From: Chloroflexota bacterium
GTDB taxonomy: Bacteria > Chloroflexota > Limnocylindria > P2-11E
DNA: 44,743 nt
Assembly (NCBI GenBank): GCA_005889075.1
Contig: VBDQ01000028.1
Location: 1 to 44,743 of the forward strand
Direction of reading: 5' to 3'
In this document: positions 11,804 to 23,228 of the stretch, in pieces
Layout of the letters: every line of letters begins with the position of its first letter
Position numbering within the stretch: the stretch's first letter is position 1
Notes under the pieces: model-generated
Seen by the model: only the letters and a program-made list of their open reading frames with translations
Database searches by the model: none
What the model was told of the DNA's origin: nothing
Translations under genes and position numbers: made by a program

Positions 11804-12969
11804 GGCGTGCTGGTCCGGCTTCCGATCTTCGCGACCGCGGCGGCCTCAGGCGCGTAGGTGAGCGGATCGACGAGCACGCCGTTCGTCCGGGCCTCCCAGT
11901 GGACGTGCGGACCGGTCGACTCGCCGCTCGATCCCACCGAGGCGATGCGCTGCCCTGCGCTCACGCGATCGCCCACCTCTACGTTCGTCGCCGAGAGGTG
12001 GTAGTCGCAGATCTCGAGCCCCCAGTCCAGGCGCTCGCAGACGGATAGACCACCGGGACCGCGCCAGCCCACTTCGGTGATCGTCCCCGAGTCGCTCGCC
12101 ACGACCGCGGAACCGTACGGCGCGGCGATGTCGATCCCGGAGTGGACCGACGTGAAAAGCTGCGTCACGACGCCGGCGGTCGGCCAGCGCACCCGCGGCG
12201 CGAACACCCGCGGGGGATCGCTGACGCGAAGACGGAAGCCGGGGTAGCGGCTGTCCGGGACCGGAAGGAGCAGCACCCGGCCGGGCGTGACGTCCTCGGG
12301 CTCGAAGGCGATGCTGTTCACGGCGCGCACCGCGTCCCCGTCGACACCGAAGCCGGCGGCGATGGTGGCGATCGTCTCGCCCTCGCGAACGACGTGGATC
12401 GCCGCATCCAGTGGCGGCACCACGAGCGCCTCTCCTGGACGCAGGTCGCGGGTGTCGGACAGGTTGTTGTTGTACGCGATGGTCTGCGGCGTAACGCCGT
12501 ACAGCGCAGCGATGGAGAGCAACGTCTCGTCCGGCGCGACGACGTGCACGCCGAGGGCGGGCGCCTCGGGCCGTACCGCGGTCACCACCGAGCTACGCGC
12601 GCGCAATGCCGGGCGAATCCGGATCGCGGGGTCCGGCACGACGGCCGAGGCGGTTGCGGGAAAGGCGAGCGCACCAAGGCGGCTCAGGTCAGCGGCTGCG
12701 ACGGCCGTTGCGACAGGCGCGAGCGCCGCGATGACGATGCAGGCCGCGGTCGAGGTCGCCGTGAGCCAGCGTCGCGCGATGCCGTGACGGCGGGTACGGC
12801 GACGAGCCCGCCGGACGGCCAGACCGAAAGCGATGTCGGTCGACCCCATCAGATGGACGCGAACCTCGACGCGTCGCGCAGGGCGACGCGCGATCACCCC
12901 TGCCTGCGCCACGCCCATAGCGCAGGCAAGCAGCGTGCCGTTCGTGTGTCCTACGGCCGAGAGAGCCAC
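11800..12969 (-). CDS. LysM and M23 peptidase-domain cell-wall protein
   Basis: A 389-residue envelope protein. An Arg-rich cytoplasmic stretch precedes one membrane segment (about 69-92). Two LysM modules follow (about 141-186 and 191-237, each with a DETLLSIAALYGV or GETIATIAAGFGV core) for peptidoglycan binding. The C-terminal M23 (LytM) domain has HSGIDIAAP (H276, D280), YH at 324 and GPHVHWEA (H355, H357), so the zinc site looks intact and an endopeptidase role is likely. GTG 12969 has a GAGG ribosome site 6 nt upstream; ATG 12849 is a possible later start. It lies 35 bp downstream of the helicase gene. Confidence 0.88.
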   Translation of the reverse strand: MALSAVGHTNGTLLACAMGVAQAGVIARRPARRVEVRVHLMGSTDIAFGLAVRRARRRTRRHGIARRWLTATSTAACIVIAALAPVATAVAAADLSRLGALAFPATASAVVPDPAIRIRPALRARSSVVTAVRPEAPALGVHVVAPDETLLSIAALYGVTPQTIAYNNNLSDTRDLRPGEALVVPPLDAAIHVVREGETIATIAAGFGVDGDAVRAVNSIAFEPEDVTPGRVLLLPVPDSRYPGFRLRVSDPPRVFAPRVRWPTAGVVTQLFTSVHSGIDIAAPYGSAVVASDSGTITEVGWRGPGGLSVCERLDWGLEICDYHLSATNVEVGDRVSAGQRIASVGSSGESTGPHVHWEARTNGVLVDPLTYAPEAAAVAKIGSRTSTP

Positions 12970-13004
12970 CGGACGCCTCGTTACGTGCCGTAATGGCTTG
13001 GGCG

Positions 13005-15272
<2,268 letters not shown>

Positions 15273-15369
15273 CGTAGAAACCACGGGCGACTGTTGATGC
15301 ACTGTTGAAAAACGACCGAAGTCGTGGACAACATCGAGCGGGGCGGTCTCGATTTCGTGGATAAGTCCG

Positions 15370-15398
15370 TTGCTCGGCGACTGGACGGCCCGTAAATT
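15370..15398 (+). promoter_or_regulatory. Possible sigma-70-type promoter
   Basis: TTGCTC (15370-15375) and TAAATT (15393-15398) are separated by 17 bp, in the AT-richest part of this gap. It would drive the sigma/anti-sigma operon with a leader of about 140 nt containing the 40-bp-spaced repeats. Seen only by consensus matching. Confidence 0.35.
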
Positions 15399-15437
15399 TC
15401 ACCTCGTCCCGAGGGGTCTGCTAAAGGGAACGGGTCC

Positions 15438-15493
15438 GAGATTCCATCAAGGGCACCGGTCCCCGGGAGCGCAACCGGAGATAGCATCAAAGG
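15438..15493 (+). repeat. Imperfect 16-bp direct repeats, 40 bp apart
   Basis: GAGATTCCATCAAGGG (15438-15453) and GAGATAGCATCAAAGG (15478-15493) match at 13 of 16 positions. Their starts are exactly 40 bp apart, close to four helical turns. They lie between the putative promoter and the ECF sigma start, so they could be operator half-sites or alternative promoter elements. Confidence 0.5.
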
Positions 15494-15547
15494 CGGTCCG
15501 AGAGGATATCGAGGATCGGCTATCCGCTCCTGTGCGCCGCCCGTACA

Positions 15548-16108
15548 GTGAGCGAGGTGTCTGACCACCAACCGTCCGACGACGCCCTGATGGCCGACCT
15601 GGCGCGGCGCGATCTTTCCGCCCTTGCCGCCCTCTACGACCGATACGGCCGACTTGCCTATTCGCTCGCGTATCGGATCTTGGGCGAGGCCGAGACCGCG
15701 GAGGACGTCGTTCAAGATGCATTCCTTTCGGCCTGGCGCGGCGCGACGACCTATCGGCGCGAGCGCGGGAACCCTCGCGCCTGGCTCCTTTCGATCGTCC
15801 ATCACCGGGCGGTCGACATCCTCCGGCGAAAGACGACCTTCCGTCCCGCCCCGCTCGAGGCTGCGGAGATGCAGCCCGCAGACGAGGACACCGCCGCCGC
15901 CGCCGAGCGCAACGTCGAGCACCACACCGTCCGTGAAGCGCTGGAAGCCTTGCCGCAAGCACAACGTCGGACGATCGAGCTCGCGTATTTCGGCGGCTAC
16001 ACGCATGTCGAGCTGTCCGAGCTCATGGGCGTGCCCCTTGGGACCGTGAAAGGTCGGATGCGCATCGGGCTCCAGAAGATGCGCCGCGCCCTCGAGAGCT
16101 CCCGATGA
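15548..16108 (+). CDS. ECF-type RNA polymerase sigma factor
   Basis: A 186-residue sigma-70-family factor with only regions 2 and 4. Region 2 (about 27-92) includes LYDRYGRLAYSLAYRI, DVVQDAFLSAWRGA and the 2.4 segment with RAWLLSIVHHRAVDILRR. Region 4 (about 128-180) has ALEALPQAQRRTIELAYF and the helix-turn-helix VELSELMGVPLGTVKGRM. It directs RNA polymerase to stress-specific promoters and is normally held by its anti-sigma, which is encoded next with a 4-bp ATGA overlap. GTG 15548 or GTG 15557 could be the start; no strong Shine-Dalgarno decides. The upstream direct repeats may be part of autoregulation (inference). Confidence 0.92.
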   Translation: MSEVSDHQPSDDALMADLARRDLSALAALYDRYGRLAYSLAYRILGEAETAEDVVQDAFLSAWRGATTYRRERGNPRAWLLSIVHHRAVDILRRKTTFRPAPLEAAEMQPADEDTAAAAERNVEHHTVREALEALPQAQRRTIELAYFGGYTHVELSELMGVPLGTVKGRMRIGLQKMRRALESSR

Positions 16109-16857
16109 ACGAACACGTCGTCGACGATCTCGAGGCCTACGTTCTCGGCGCGCTCGATCGCGAGAGCGCCGAGCGCGTCGCGGGCCATATCGCGACGTGC
16201 GCGTCGTGCCGACGCGAGGCGTCGGCGCTCGCCGAGGTCGTCGGGGCGCTTCCGGAGACCGTGCCGGCGCGCGAGCCGCGGACCGCTCTGCGCGAGCGTC
16301 TGCTCGCCGCAGCTCGTGCCGACGCGGCCACGATCGTGGCGCGGGGCGGGCTGGGCTTGCCGCTGGGACCGGTGCGCGTGCCTCGCGTCGCGTTGGCCGG
16401 ACTGACGGCGGCGGTGATCGTCCTCGGAGCGATAGACCTGGACGCGTTCGCGAGGCTCCAGGCCGCGACGGCCGACCGCGACGCGTACTACGCGACGGTC
16501 GAAGCCTTCCGCCAGGGCGGCCGGCTCTGGTACATGGCGGGCAAGGACACGTTCTCCGGCTCGGGCGGGACGCTCATCGATCCGCGCGCGCAGGGCCAGC
16601 AGCCCTTCGTGCTCTTCCACGACCTGCCGGCGGTGTCAGCGGGGAAGATCCTGACGGTCTGGCTCGTCAGTCCGGACAGTACCTGGGCGCGCGCCGCCAC
16701 CTTCGTGCCGAACGGCAAGGACATCCAGGCGGTCCAGATCAGCATGGAAGTCTCGGGATTCGATCGCTGCGCCGTCACGCTCGAGGATTCCGCCTGGGGA
16801 CCTCGCTACGGACCGGTCGTGATGGAGTCCCGCATCGCTCCGCCCTCCGGAGGATAA
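16105..16857 (+). CDS. Zinc-finger anti-sigma factor, RskA-like
   Basis: A 250-residue membrane anti-sigma. The cytoplasmic N-terminus has the zinc-binding ZAS motif H28-x3-C32-x2-C35 (GHIATCASC), which binds and silences the ECF factor. One membrane segment lies at about 94-110. The outer domain (about 125-250) has the anti-sigma-K (RskA) pattern with GGTLIDPRAQGQQPFVLFHDLP and KILTVWLV. Release of the sigma factor would need regulated proteolysis or redox change at the zinc site. ATG 16105 overlaps the sigma stop. A bidirectional terminator follows directly. Confidence 0.9.
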   Translation: MNEHVVDDLEAYVLGALDRESAERVAGHIATCASCRREASALAEVVGALPETVPAREPRTALRERLLAAARADAATIVARGGLGLPLGPVRVPRVALAGLTAAVIVLGAIDLDAFARLQAATADRDAYYATVEAFRQGGRLWYMAGKDTFSGSGGTLIDPRAQGQQPFVLFHDLPAVSAGKILTVWLVSPDSTWARAATFVPNGKDIQAVQISMEVSGFDRCAVTLEDSAWGPRYGPVVMESRIAPPSGG

Positions 16858-16890
16858 GAAGAAGCCCGCCGGTTCACCCGACGGGCTTCT
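16858..16890. terminator. Bidirectional terminator hairpin
   Basis: GAAGCCCGCCGG (16861-16872) pairs with CCGACGGGCTTC (16878-16889) over 12 positions with one mismatch and a 5-nt loop. It sits between the anti-sigma stop (16857) and the convergent groEL stop (16912), with A-rich sequence on the left flank (TTCTT when read on the minus strand). It can serve both genes. Confidence 0.8.
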
Positions 16891-16911
16891 CATGTTCCGA
16901 CTTCGGCTGGC

Positions 16912-18540
16912 TTAGTAGTCCATGCCTCCGGGCGGCATCGCCGGCGCCTTCTCCTTCTCGGGAAGGTCGGTGATGAGCGCCTCGGTGGTCAGGATCATCG
17001 CGGCGATTGAGGCACCGTTCTCGACCGCGGACCGCACGACCTTGACCGGATCGATGATCCCGGCCTTGGGCAGGTCGACGATCGTGCCGCTGATGACCTC
17101 GTAGCCCCAGCTTGGTGACTTGGTCTCGATCTGCTTACGGTGCACGTCCGCGAGGATCACCGAGCCGTCCTGCCCGGCGTTCTTGACGAGCTGCAGGAAG
17201 GGCTCCTCCAGCGCACGGCGAAGGATGTTGACGCCGGTCTTCTCGTCGCCCTCGGCCTGGACCTTGTCCAGCGCCTTGATGGCGTTGATAAGGGTGATCT
17301 CGCCGCCGGGGACCATGCCCTCTTCGACGCCCGCACGGGCCGCCGAGAGCGCGTCCTCGACGCGGTGCTTCTTCTCCTTGAGCTCCACCTCGGTCGCCGC
17401 GCCGACCTTGATGACGGCGACGCCGCCGGCGAGCTTCGCGAGACGCTCCTGGAGCTTCTCCTTGTCGAAGTCGCTGGTGGTCTCTTCGATCTGTGCCTTG
17501 ATCTGCTTCACGCGCGCCATGATCTTGTCCTGCGAGCCGTGGCCCTCGACGAAGGTCGTCTCGTCCTTGTTGGACGTTACGCGCCGAGCGCGCCCGAGGT
17601 CCTGGACCGTCGTCGCGTCGAGCTTGCGTCCGGCCTCCTCGGTGATGACCTGGCCGCCGGTGAGGATCGCGATGTCCTCGAGCATGGCCTTGCGACGGTC
17701 CCCGAAGCCCGGGGCCTTCACGCCGAGGATGTTGAGCGTGCCGCGGAGCTTGTTCACGACGAGCGTTGCGAGCGCCTCGCCGTCGATGTCCTCCGCGACG
17801 ATGACAAGGTTCTTTGAGACCTGCACGAGCTTCTCGAGCACGGGCAGGATGTCCGTGATCGCCGAGATCTTCTTGTCGGTGATGAGGATGTACGGGTCCT
17901 CGATCGCCGCTTCCATACGGTCCGCGTTGGTGACGAAGTACGCGGAGATGTAGCCGCGGTCAATCTGCATTCCTTCGACGTACTCGGTCTCGAACTGCAG
18001 ACCCTTCGACTCCTCGACCGTGATAACGCCCTCGCGTCCGACCTTCTCCATGACCTGCGCGATGAGATCGCCGATCTGCTTGTCGGCGGCCGAGATCGTC
18101 GCGATCTGCGCGATCTCTTCCTTGCCCTTGACCGGCGTCGCCTGCGCCTTGATCTCGTCGACCACGGCGGTGACGCCCTTCTCGAGCCCGCGCTTCAGCA
18201 GCATCGGGTTGGCGCCCGCGGCGATGTTCCGGAGACCTTCGTGGACGATCGCCTGCGCGAGAACGACCGAGGTGGTCGTGCCGTCACCGGCGATGTCGTT
18301 GGTCTTGGTCGCCGCCTCCTTGAGGAGCTGGGCGCCCATGTTCTCGAAGGGGTCCTCGAGCTCGACCTCGCGCGCGACGGTCACGCCATCGTGGGTGACG
18401 GTCGGCGAGCCGAACTTCTTGTCGAGCGCGACGTTGCGGCCCTTGGGGCCGAGCGTCGTCTTGACCGCGTTGGCCATGGTGTCGATGCCGTTCTTGAGCT
18501 TCTTGCGTGCGTCGTCAGTGAAGACGAGCTGCTTTGGCAT
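16912..18540 (-). CDS. groEL: Chaperonin GroEL, 60 kDa subunit
   Basis: This 542-residue chaperonin would form the double-ring folding cage with GroES. Canonical segments are present: [17 protein letters not shown] (28-44), the ATP motif [14 protein letters not shown] (86-99), the apical region with [18 protein letters not shown], and [16 protein letters not shown]. The C-terminus ends [11 protein letters not shown], short compared with the Gly-Gly-Met repeats of E. coli GroEL. ATG 18540 follows a GGGAGAGGA ribosome site and lies 12 bp after groES, so the two are co-transcribed from the CIRCE-controlled promoter. Loss of folding capacity would normally derepress the operon through HrcA. Confidence 0.98.
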   Translation of the reverse strand: MPKQLVFTDDARKKLKNGIDTMANAVKTTLGPKGRNVALDKKFGSPTVTHDGVTVAREVELEDPFENMGAQLLKEAATKTNDIAGDGTTTSVVLAQAIVHEGLRNIAAGANPMLLKRGLEKGVTAVVDEIKAQATPVKGKEEIAQIATISAADKQIGDLIAQVMEKVGREGVITVEESKGLQFETEYVEGMQIDRGYISAYFVTNADRMEAAIEDPYILITDKKISAITDILPVLEKLVQVSKNLVIVAEDIDGEALATLVVNKLRGTLNILGVKAPGFGDRRKAMLEDIAILTGGQVITEEAGRKLDATTVQDLGRARRVTSNKDETTFVEGHGSQDKIMARVKQIKAQIEETTSDFDKEKLQERLAKLAGGVAVIKVGAATEVELKEKKHRVEDALSAARAGVEEGMVPGGEITLINAIKALDKVQAEGDEKTGVNILRRALEEPFLQLVKNAGQDGSVILADVHRKQIETKSPSWGYEVISGTIVDLPKAGIIDPVKVVRSAVENGASIAAMILTTEALITDLPEKEKAPAMPPGGMDY

Positions 18541-18552
18541 ATTCCTCTCCCG

Positions 18553-18888
18553 TTAGTTCTCGACCTGGGCGAGGACGTCCTTCTCACTCAAGATGAGAAG
18601 CTCCTCGTCGTCGAGCTTGAATTCCGTGCCCGCGTACTTCTGGAAGAGGATCCGGTCCCCCTCCTTGAGCTCCACGGGGATTCGCTCACCCGTGTCGGGG
18701 TGCCGGTCGCCGGGTCCGACCGCGAGGACCTTCCCCTCCTGGGGCTTCTCCTTCGCGGTGTCCGGCAGATAGATCCCGGTCTTGGTCTGCTCTTCACGAT
18801 CGAGCGCCTTGACCACGACGCGGGAGCCGAGCGGCTTCAGCTTCAACTTGCCTTTCGGTGCTGGTTTGGGCGCGGTTGCGACTGCCAC
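18553..18888 (-). CDS. groES: Co-chaperonin GroES
   Basis: A 111-residue GroES. The core starts at [20 protein letters not shown] and includes the mobile-loop region [16 protein letters not shown], then [29 protein letters not shown] and [13 protein letters not shown] 18888 is chosen because AGGAGGGGAG lies just upstream. This start gives an unusual Ala/Pro/Lys N-terminal extension of about 18 residues ([17 protein letters not shown]) compared with classical GroES. First gene of the heat-shock operon. Confidence 0.96.
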   Translation of the reverse strand: MAVATAPKPAPKGKLKLKPLGSRVVVKALDREEQTKTGIYLPDTAKEKPQEGKVLAVGPGDRHPDTGERIPVELKEGDRILFQKYAGTEFKLDDEELLILSEKDVLAQVEN

Positions 18889-18962
18889 TGTGTCTCCCCT
18901 CCTTGTTGTTTTCGGCCTTGATTCGGACGCGGCGAAGCCCGCTGCGGGCCTGCTTGCTTGAA

Positions 18963-18989
18963 TTAGCACTCGCCGGGTTTGACTGCTAA
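18963..18989. promoter_or_regulatory. CIRCE operator (HrcA site)
   Basis: TTAGCACTC (18963-18971), a 9-bp spacer and GACTGCTAA (18981-18989) match the CIRCE consensus TTAGCACTC-N9-GAGTGCTAA with one mismatch in the right arm. It lies 75 bp upstream of groES, directly after the -10 box, so HrcA bound here would block transcription start. hrcA itself is not in the window. Confidence 0.92.
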
Positions 18990-18990
18990 G

Positions 18991-19019
18991 ACAGTACGAG
19001 AGGGGCGGAAAGGCGTCAA
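18991..19019 (-). promoter_or_regulatory. groESL promoter
   Basis: Read on the minus strand: TTGACG (19014-19019), 17-bp spacer, TACTGT (18991-18996). The CIRCE element begins 1 bp after the -10 hexamer. The -35 box overlaps the stop codon of the upstream GGDEF gene (19016-19018). Confidence 0.75.
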
Positions 19020-21097
19020 GCCGCTCCCGAGTCGCCTCCAGCCGCCGCAAGGGCAATCTCCGCCATTACCCGGTCCTTACCGGCCCGCTTGGCCGCATAA
19101 AGCATCAGGTCGGCGGCCTCGAGGACCTGGTCGGCGCTGCGCCCCGGCCGCCAGCCGGCGACGCCGGCGCTGACGGTGATCGCGATGCGCGGGTCCGACT
19201 GGCCCTGCGCGTCGATCGCCTCCCGCAAGCGCTCGGCTGCGATTCGAGCTTCATCGAGCGTCGATTGCGCCATCAGGACGATGAACTCGTCGCCGCCGGT
19301 CCGTACGCCGACGTCCGACGCGCGCACGGTCCGCCGTAGGGTGTTGGCGAGCGCGCGGAGTGCGAGGTCGCCCTGCTCGTGTCCGTACGTGTCGTTCACG
19401 CGCTTGAGGCCGTCGACGTCGAGAGCGACGACGCTGTACGGCTGGCCATGCCGGGCGGCGAGCGAGTGCATCAGGCGAAGCTGCTCGGTGAGGAAATGGC
19501 GATTGTGGAGCCCCGTGAGACCGTCGGTCGTGGCCTGGCGCTGCGCGGTCTCGAGCACGCGGCGCGTCGCGAGGCTCAGCGCGACCCGATCCGCGGCCGC
19601 GCGCAGCACCGCGACATCCACCAGCGAGTCGCCGTCGGGCTCGAGAAAGAGCGCTCCAACCGAATCGCCGCCTGCGACGAGCGGAAGGCACGAGTACTGG
19701 GAGCGGAACGGCATGAAGGGACAGACCACCGGGTCTTCGGCGGACTTGACTTCGAAGAAACGCCCGCTGCGGATCGCTGGGCAACTCGTCGGACCGTTCA
19801 CGACAGGATGCGGCGTGCTACGCCCGGCGCTACCGACTGGCTCGAGGATCGCGACCGAAGGATCGGTGAAGAGCACCGTCGCGGCGGGCAGCCGGAAGCC
19901 CTGCTGGATGCTCCGCGCCGCCGTCTGCGCCAATGTGGCCTCATCGGTCGCGAGCGAAAGCGCGTCGACGAGGTTGTCCATGCTCTCGAGGACCTTCATC
20001 CGCTCTTCGAGGCGATCGCTCTGGGCCCGCACCTCTTCGAGCGCGAGGAACGACGCAACGGCCGCGGCCGACGCGTCGCCGATCACCTCGGCGAGCCGGA
20101 TCTCGTGAGCGTTCCAGTCGCGCACCTCGCTGCTCGAGACGGCCATGAGGCCGATGACTTCGCTTCGCTGGATGAGCGGGACGAAGAGGCCGGACGCGAA
20201 ATGATGGTGCTCGCGCACGCGTTGCGACATCTGCTCCTGGGTCGCGTCGTTCACTGCGACGGTCTTCTTCTCCCGGAGGGCCCGCCGCCGCGGCGTGTCC
20301 TCAGGGAGCGACGGATCGGTGTGGAATTCTTCCAGCGCGCTGTCCGACCCGATCGTGTAGCCATCGAGGAAGTCGGGTCGCGTCGCGAAAAGGTACACGC
20401 GCTCGATGGGAAGCGCGGATTTCGCGGCCTCGAAGATCACGCGGATGAGCTCGTGTAGCTCTCGAACCCGCGCCAGCGCGAGTGACGTGGTCCGCGCGAG
20501 GGCGAGCTCGGCGTTCTGCGACGAGAGCTCGTCGGTCCGCTGCCTGAGCGCGGCGCGGGTCTCCTGGATGGTCCGAGAGATCAAGGCGGTCATCGCGATC
20601 ACCGAAATGAGCGAAAAGAACCGGATGATCCCGACGTCGATCTGGTTCCGCTCGCCGGTGAGGACGAATTCCGAGACCAGCGTCGCGACGTAGGCGATGA
20701 GCGCGATCGCGCCCGTGAACAGGGTGCCCGAGACGCGCATGCCGAAAACAGTCGCCAGGACCGGCAGCACGAAGTACGGGAAGTAGCGCGAGTCGACGCC
20801 GCCGGTGAGGACGAGAAGGATCGAGGCGATGATCTGCGTGATCGCGGTGCCGACGGCGAACCGGCTGCGGCCGAGCCAGGATTCGGGGAAGACGTGGAAC
20901 CACAGGGTGGCGAAGAGGAAGAGGAGAGCCGAGCTCGCGAGCAGACCGATGCGCGCGGCCGGGTCAGTCGAGGGCAGTGCGGCGGTCCCGAGGAGCGCAG
21001 CGCCGATTCCCCAGCTGGCTACTTCCGAGGCGATCCGGATGCGGCGCTCGTACGAGGGGCGCCGCGGGTCCGGCAGCTCGCGGACATGGTGTGCCAA
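19016..21097 (-). CDS. Membrane GGDEF-domain diguanylate cyclase with GAF domains
   Basis: A 693-residue signalling protein predicted to make cyclic di-GMP. About five to six hydrophobic segments (25-175) form a membrane sensor, followed by a coiled linker ([20 protein letters not shown]). Two GAF-like regions follow (about 205-360 and 385-525). The C-terminal domain has [31 protein letters not shown] and an intact GGDEF at 601-605. The inhibitory I-site RxxD (RASD, 592-595) sits 5 residues before it, so feedback inhibition is likely. The start is TTG at 21097, the only start codon shortly after an in-frame stop. It is divergent from the NUDIX gene; its 3' end overlaps the groESL promoter. 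Confidence 0.88.
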   Translation of the reverse strand: MAHHVRELPDPRRPSYERRIRIASEVASWGIGAALLGTAALPSTDPAARIGLLASSALLFLFATLWFHVFPESWLGRSRFAVGTAITQIIASILLVLTGGVDSRYFPYFVLPVLATVFGMRVSGTLFTGAIALIAYVATLVSEFVLTGERNQIDVGIIRFFSLISVIAMTALISRTIQETRAALRQRTDELSSQNAELALARTTSLALARVRELHELIRVIFEAAKSALPIERVYLFATRPDFLDGYTIGSDSALEEFHTDPSLPEDTPRRRALREKKTVAVNDATQEQMSQRVREHHHFASGLFVPLIQRSEVIGLMAVSSSEVRDWNAHEIRLAEVIGDASAAAVASFLALEEVRAQSDRLEERMKVLESMDNLVDALSLATDEATLAQTAARSIQQGFRLPAATVLFTDPSVAILEPVGSAGRSTPHPVVNGPTSCPAIRSGRFFEVKSAEDPVVCPFMPFRSQYSCLPLVAGGDSVGALFLEPDGDSLVDVAVLRAAADRVALSLATRRVLETAQRQATTDGLTGLHNRHFLTEQLRLMHSLAARHGQPYSVVALDVDGLKRVNDTYGHEQGDLALRALANTLRRTVRASDVGVRTGGDEFIVLMAQSTLDEARIAAERLREAIDAQGQSDPRIAITVSAGVAGWRPGRSADQVLEAADLMLYAAKRAGKDRVMAEIALAAAGGDSGAA

Positions 21098-21186
21098 GTT
21101 GACTTAGCCTGTCGCCCCTTGAGGTGGGAAGCAAGCGTGAAGCCTCGCTCCGCGCGCGACCCTGGTCTCAATTGCATGGCGATGTG

Positions 21187-21735
21187 ATGCGTCCCTGGCG
21201 GACGCTCGCTCGCCGCGTCGTCTTCTCCCGGCCACCGTGGATGGAGGTCGCCGAGGAACGGGTGTTACTTCCCGATGGCCGCGAGGTCGACGGCTTCCTT
21301 TCGGTCGGCACCCGCGACTTCGCTGCGATCGTCGCGATCACCGACCGCGCCGAAGTGGTGCTCATCCGCTCGTACAAGCACGGCCCGCGATCGATCTCGC
21401 TCGCGGTGCCGGCCGGCTACCTCGAAGAGGGAGAGGATGCGCTCGCCGCCGCGCGACGTGAGCTGCGCGAAGAGACCGGGTACGAGAGCGACACGTGGAC
21501 GTCGCTCGGCCGATTCGTCGTCGATGGCAACTACGGCGTCGCGACAGAGAACATCTTCGTCGCGCACCGTGCGCGTAGGACGGCCGACCCGGCGTCCGGC
21601 GATCTCGAAGACATCGAGGTAGTGCTCATCGCGCTCACGAGGATCGACGGGCTGTTACGAGGTGGCGAGATCGCGCAGCTTTCATCCGCGGCCGCTCTCG
21701 CTCTGGCTCTGCTGGCGAAGCCCTCAGGATCGTGA
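21187..21735 (+). CDS. NUDIX hydrolase, ADP-ribose pyrophosphatase type
   Basis: A 182-residue NUDIX protein. The Nudix box G77-x5-E83-x7-R91-E92-L-R-E-E-T-G98-Y is complete, so Mg-dependent cleavage of a nucleoside diphosphate linked to X is expected. The upstream RSYKHGPRSISLAVPAGY segment and the length resemble ADP-ribose pyrophosphatases (NudF/MutT-like). ATG 21187 is preferred as the start of the conserved region; an in-frame ATG at 21124 would add 21 residues. Its last 12 bp overlap the convergent M23 peptidase gene. Confidence 0.85.
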   Translation: MRPWRTLARRVVFSRPPWMEVAEERVLLPDGREVDGFLSVGTRDFAAIVAITDRAEVVLIRSYKHGPRSISLAVPAGYLEEGEDALAAARRELREETGYESDTWTSLGRFVVDGNYGVATENIFVAHRARRTADPASGDLEDIEVVLIALTRIDGLLRGGEIAQLSSAAALALALLAKPSGS

Positions 21736-23133
21736 GATGAGCAGGAGCGGATCCACCGGGATCCCATTCCGCAGGATCGCGAAGTGGAGATGCGGACCGG
21801 TCGTGATCCCGGTGAGGCCGACGAAGCCGACGACCTGCCCCGCCTTCACGGTCTGGCCCGGCTTCACCGGCGGCGCAACGAAAGTGTCGTCGAGATGCGC
21901 GTACTCGGACACGTAGCCGCCGGCGTGAGCGATGAGCACTATCTCCGCGCCGTCGGGAAGATGACCGACGTAGGTCACGATGCCGTCGGCGCCAGCCGCG
22001 ACGGGGGTCCCGAAAGGCACGGCGATGTCGATCGCCGCATGGAAGTGCGGGTAGAGCGTCCCCTGGTACACGAGGCTGGGCTCGAGCGCGAACGCTGTCG
22101 GACCAAAGGCAAGCGAGACCGGACCACGCGCTGGTAGCTGCCAGGTCGACGCGGGTGAACCCTGAGCCTGCGGTAACGCCGCGGCGATGAGCTGAGCGAG
22201 CGAGGTCTGCGCGGCCGCCGCCTCATTGGCGAGCTGCTCGAGGACGGCGACCTCCGCGGCCCGCTTGGTCGTGTCGTCACGCGCGGCCGCTGCCGCGAGC
22301 ACCTGCGCTCGCGCTCGAGTTCGGTCCAGCTCAGCGCGCTTGGCCGCGACGCTCTCGCGGAGGCGCGCGAGATCTTCCGAGCGGGCCGCGAGGACCGCGC
22401 TGCGCTCGTTCAGCTCCGTGGTCAGCGAGCGCAGATCGGCGAGAGCGTCAAGCTCCGCCGGATTCAGATTGGCGGGGATCGCCGACTGCGGCATGTCGAT
22501 CAGCCGCAGCGCGTCGCGAACAAGACGATCGGGATTGGATCGACGCATGTCGACCTGGGCCTGCATTGCCGCGATCTCAGTGTTCACGGCGTTCAAGTCA
22601 TCGGTCGTCTGCGTTACCTGCGCGTCGAGGGCATCGAGCTCGTCCCGCGCGACCACGGCCTGCGCTGCGATGAGCTGCGCCAACGACCGAGCGCTCGCGA
22701 GCAGCGCGGCGTCCTTCGCGATGGTCTCGGCGGTAGGAGCGGATGGCGTAGCGCTCGGTGTCGCGGACGGTGTCGGGCTCGGCGAAACGCTCGGTGTCGT
22801 GGATCCCGCTGGCGAGGGCGACGGCGTTGGTGACGGAGCGGGTGACGGCGACGCGCCGGGGTTCGGTGACACGGACGCCCTTGCGCTGGCAGTCGGAGAT
22901 GTGGCCGGCGACGCGGACGAGGTCGCGCCCGCGCTCGGCGCCGCCGTCCCGCTCGGTGCGGGAGACGACGAACCCTGCGGCGTTGAGCTTGGGGATGGGG
23001 AGATCGGCGAAGGCGGCGCGGTCGGAGATGGCGTCGGCGGTCCGTCGGCGCTCGCGGGCGACGCGAAGAACCAACCGCTGAGCGCGAGGGCGATCGCGGC
23101 CGCAACAGGCATCCGGATTCGCACGGTCGCCAC
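21724..23133 (-). CDS. Secreted coiled-coil M23 peptidase, EnvC/NlpD-like
   Basis: A 469-residue secreted protein. The signal peptide ends near ASPASA (29). A Pro/Ser/Thr/Ala-rich low-complexity linker (about 31-135) leads to a long coiled coil (about 137-310, with DELDALDAQVTQTTDDLNAV and SVAAKRAELDRTRARAQ). The M23 domain (about 345-469) has PHFHAAIDIAVPFGTPV and TGPHLHFAILRNGIPVDP with the zinc-site histidines. The layout matches murein hydrolases or activators such as EnvC that act at division sites. GTG 23133 has GAGG 8 nt upstream. The linker is probably a cell-wall-spanning tether. Confidence 0.88.
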   Translation of the reverse strand: MATVRIRMPVAAAIALALSGWFFASPASADGPPTPSPTAPPSPISPSPSSTPQGSSSPAPSGTAAPSAGATSSASPATSPTASARASVSPNPGASPSPAPSPTPSPSPAGSTTPSVSPSPTPSATPSATPSAPTAETIAKDAALLASARSLAQLIAAQAVVARDELDALDAQVTQTTDDLNAVNTEIAAMQAQVDMRRSNPDRLVRDALRLIDMPQSAIPANLNPAELDALADLRSLTTELNERSAVLAARSEDLARLRESVAAKRAELDRTRARAQVLAAAAARDDTTKRAAEVAVLEQLANEAAAAQTSLAQLIAAALPQAQGSPASTWQLPARGPVSLAFGPTAFALEPSLVYQGTLYPHFHAAIDIAVPFGTPVAAGADGIVTYVGHLPDGAEIVLIAHAGGYVSEYAHLDDTFVAPPVKPGQTVKAGQVVGFVGLTGITTGPHLHFAILRNGIPVDPLLLISRS

Positions 23134-23228
23134 CGAGATTGCCTCACCGCGCTAAGTGAACGGTCGCCGGAACGGGAAGCGAACGACCGTGGGTGCGTGC
23201 TCAGCTTATTGAGATTGCTCTCGGTTTC

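Larger units (their letters stand above)
15303..15547. other. Divergent intergenic region, helicase / sigma factor
   Basis: This gap of about 245 bp has no credible gene. It holds two CGTGGAYAA repeats (15323-15331, 15356-15364) flanking an ATCGAG-N9-CTCGAT inverted repeat (15333-15353). It also holds a possible plus-strand promoter and a pair of imperfect 16-bp direct repeats 40 bp apart. Together these suggest regulation of one or both flanking genes. Confidence 0.5.

Noticed and set aside
22741-23040. Repetitive tract resembling tandem DNA repeats
   Set aside because: It is the Pro/Ser/Thr-rich linker of the M23 protein; the periodicity comes from codon choice, with no exact repeat unit.
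23134-23228. Possible terminator CGGTCG/CGACCG between fni and the M23 gene
   Set aside because: The stem is only 6 bp with a 17-nt loop and no T tract; too weak to list.
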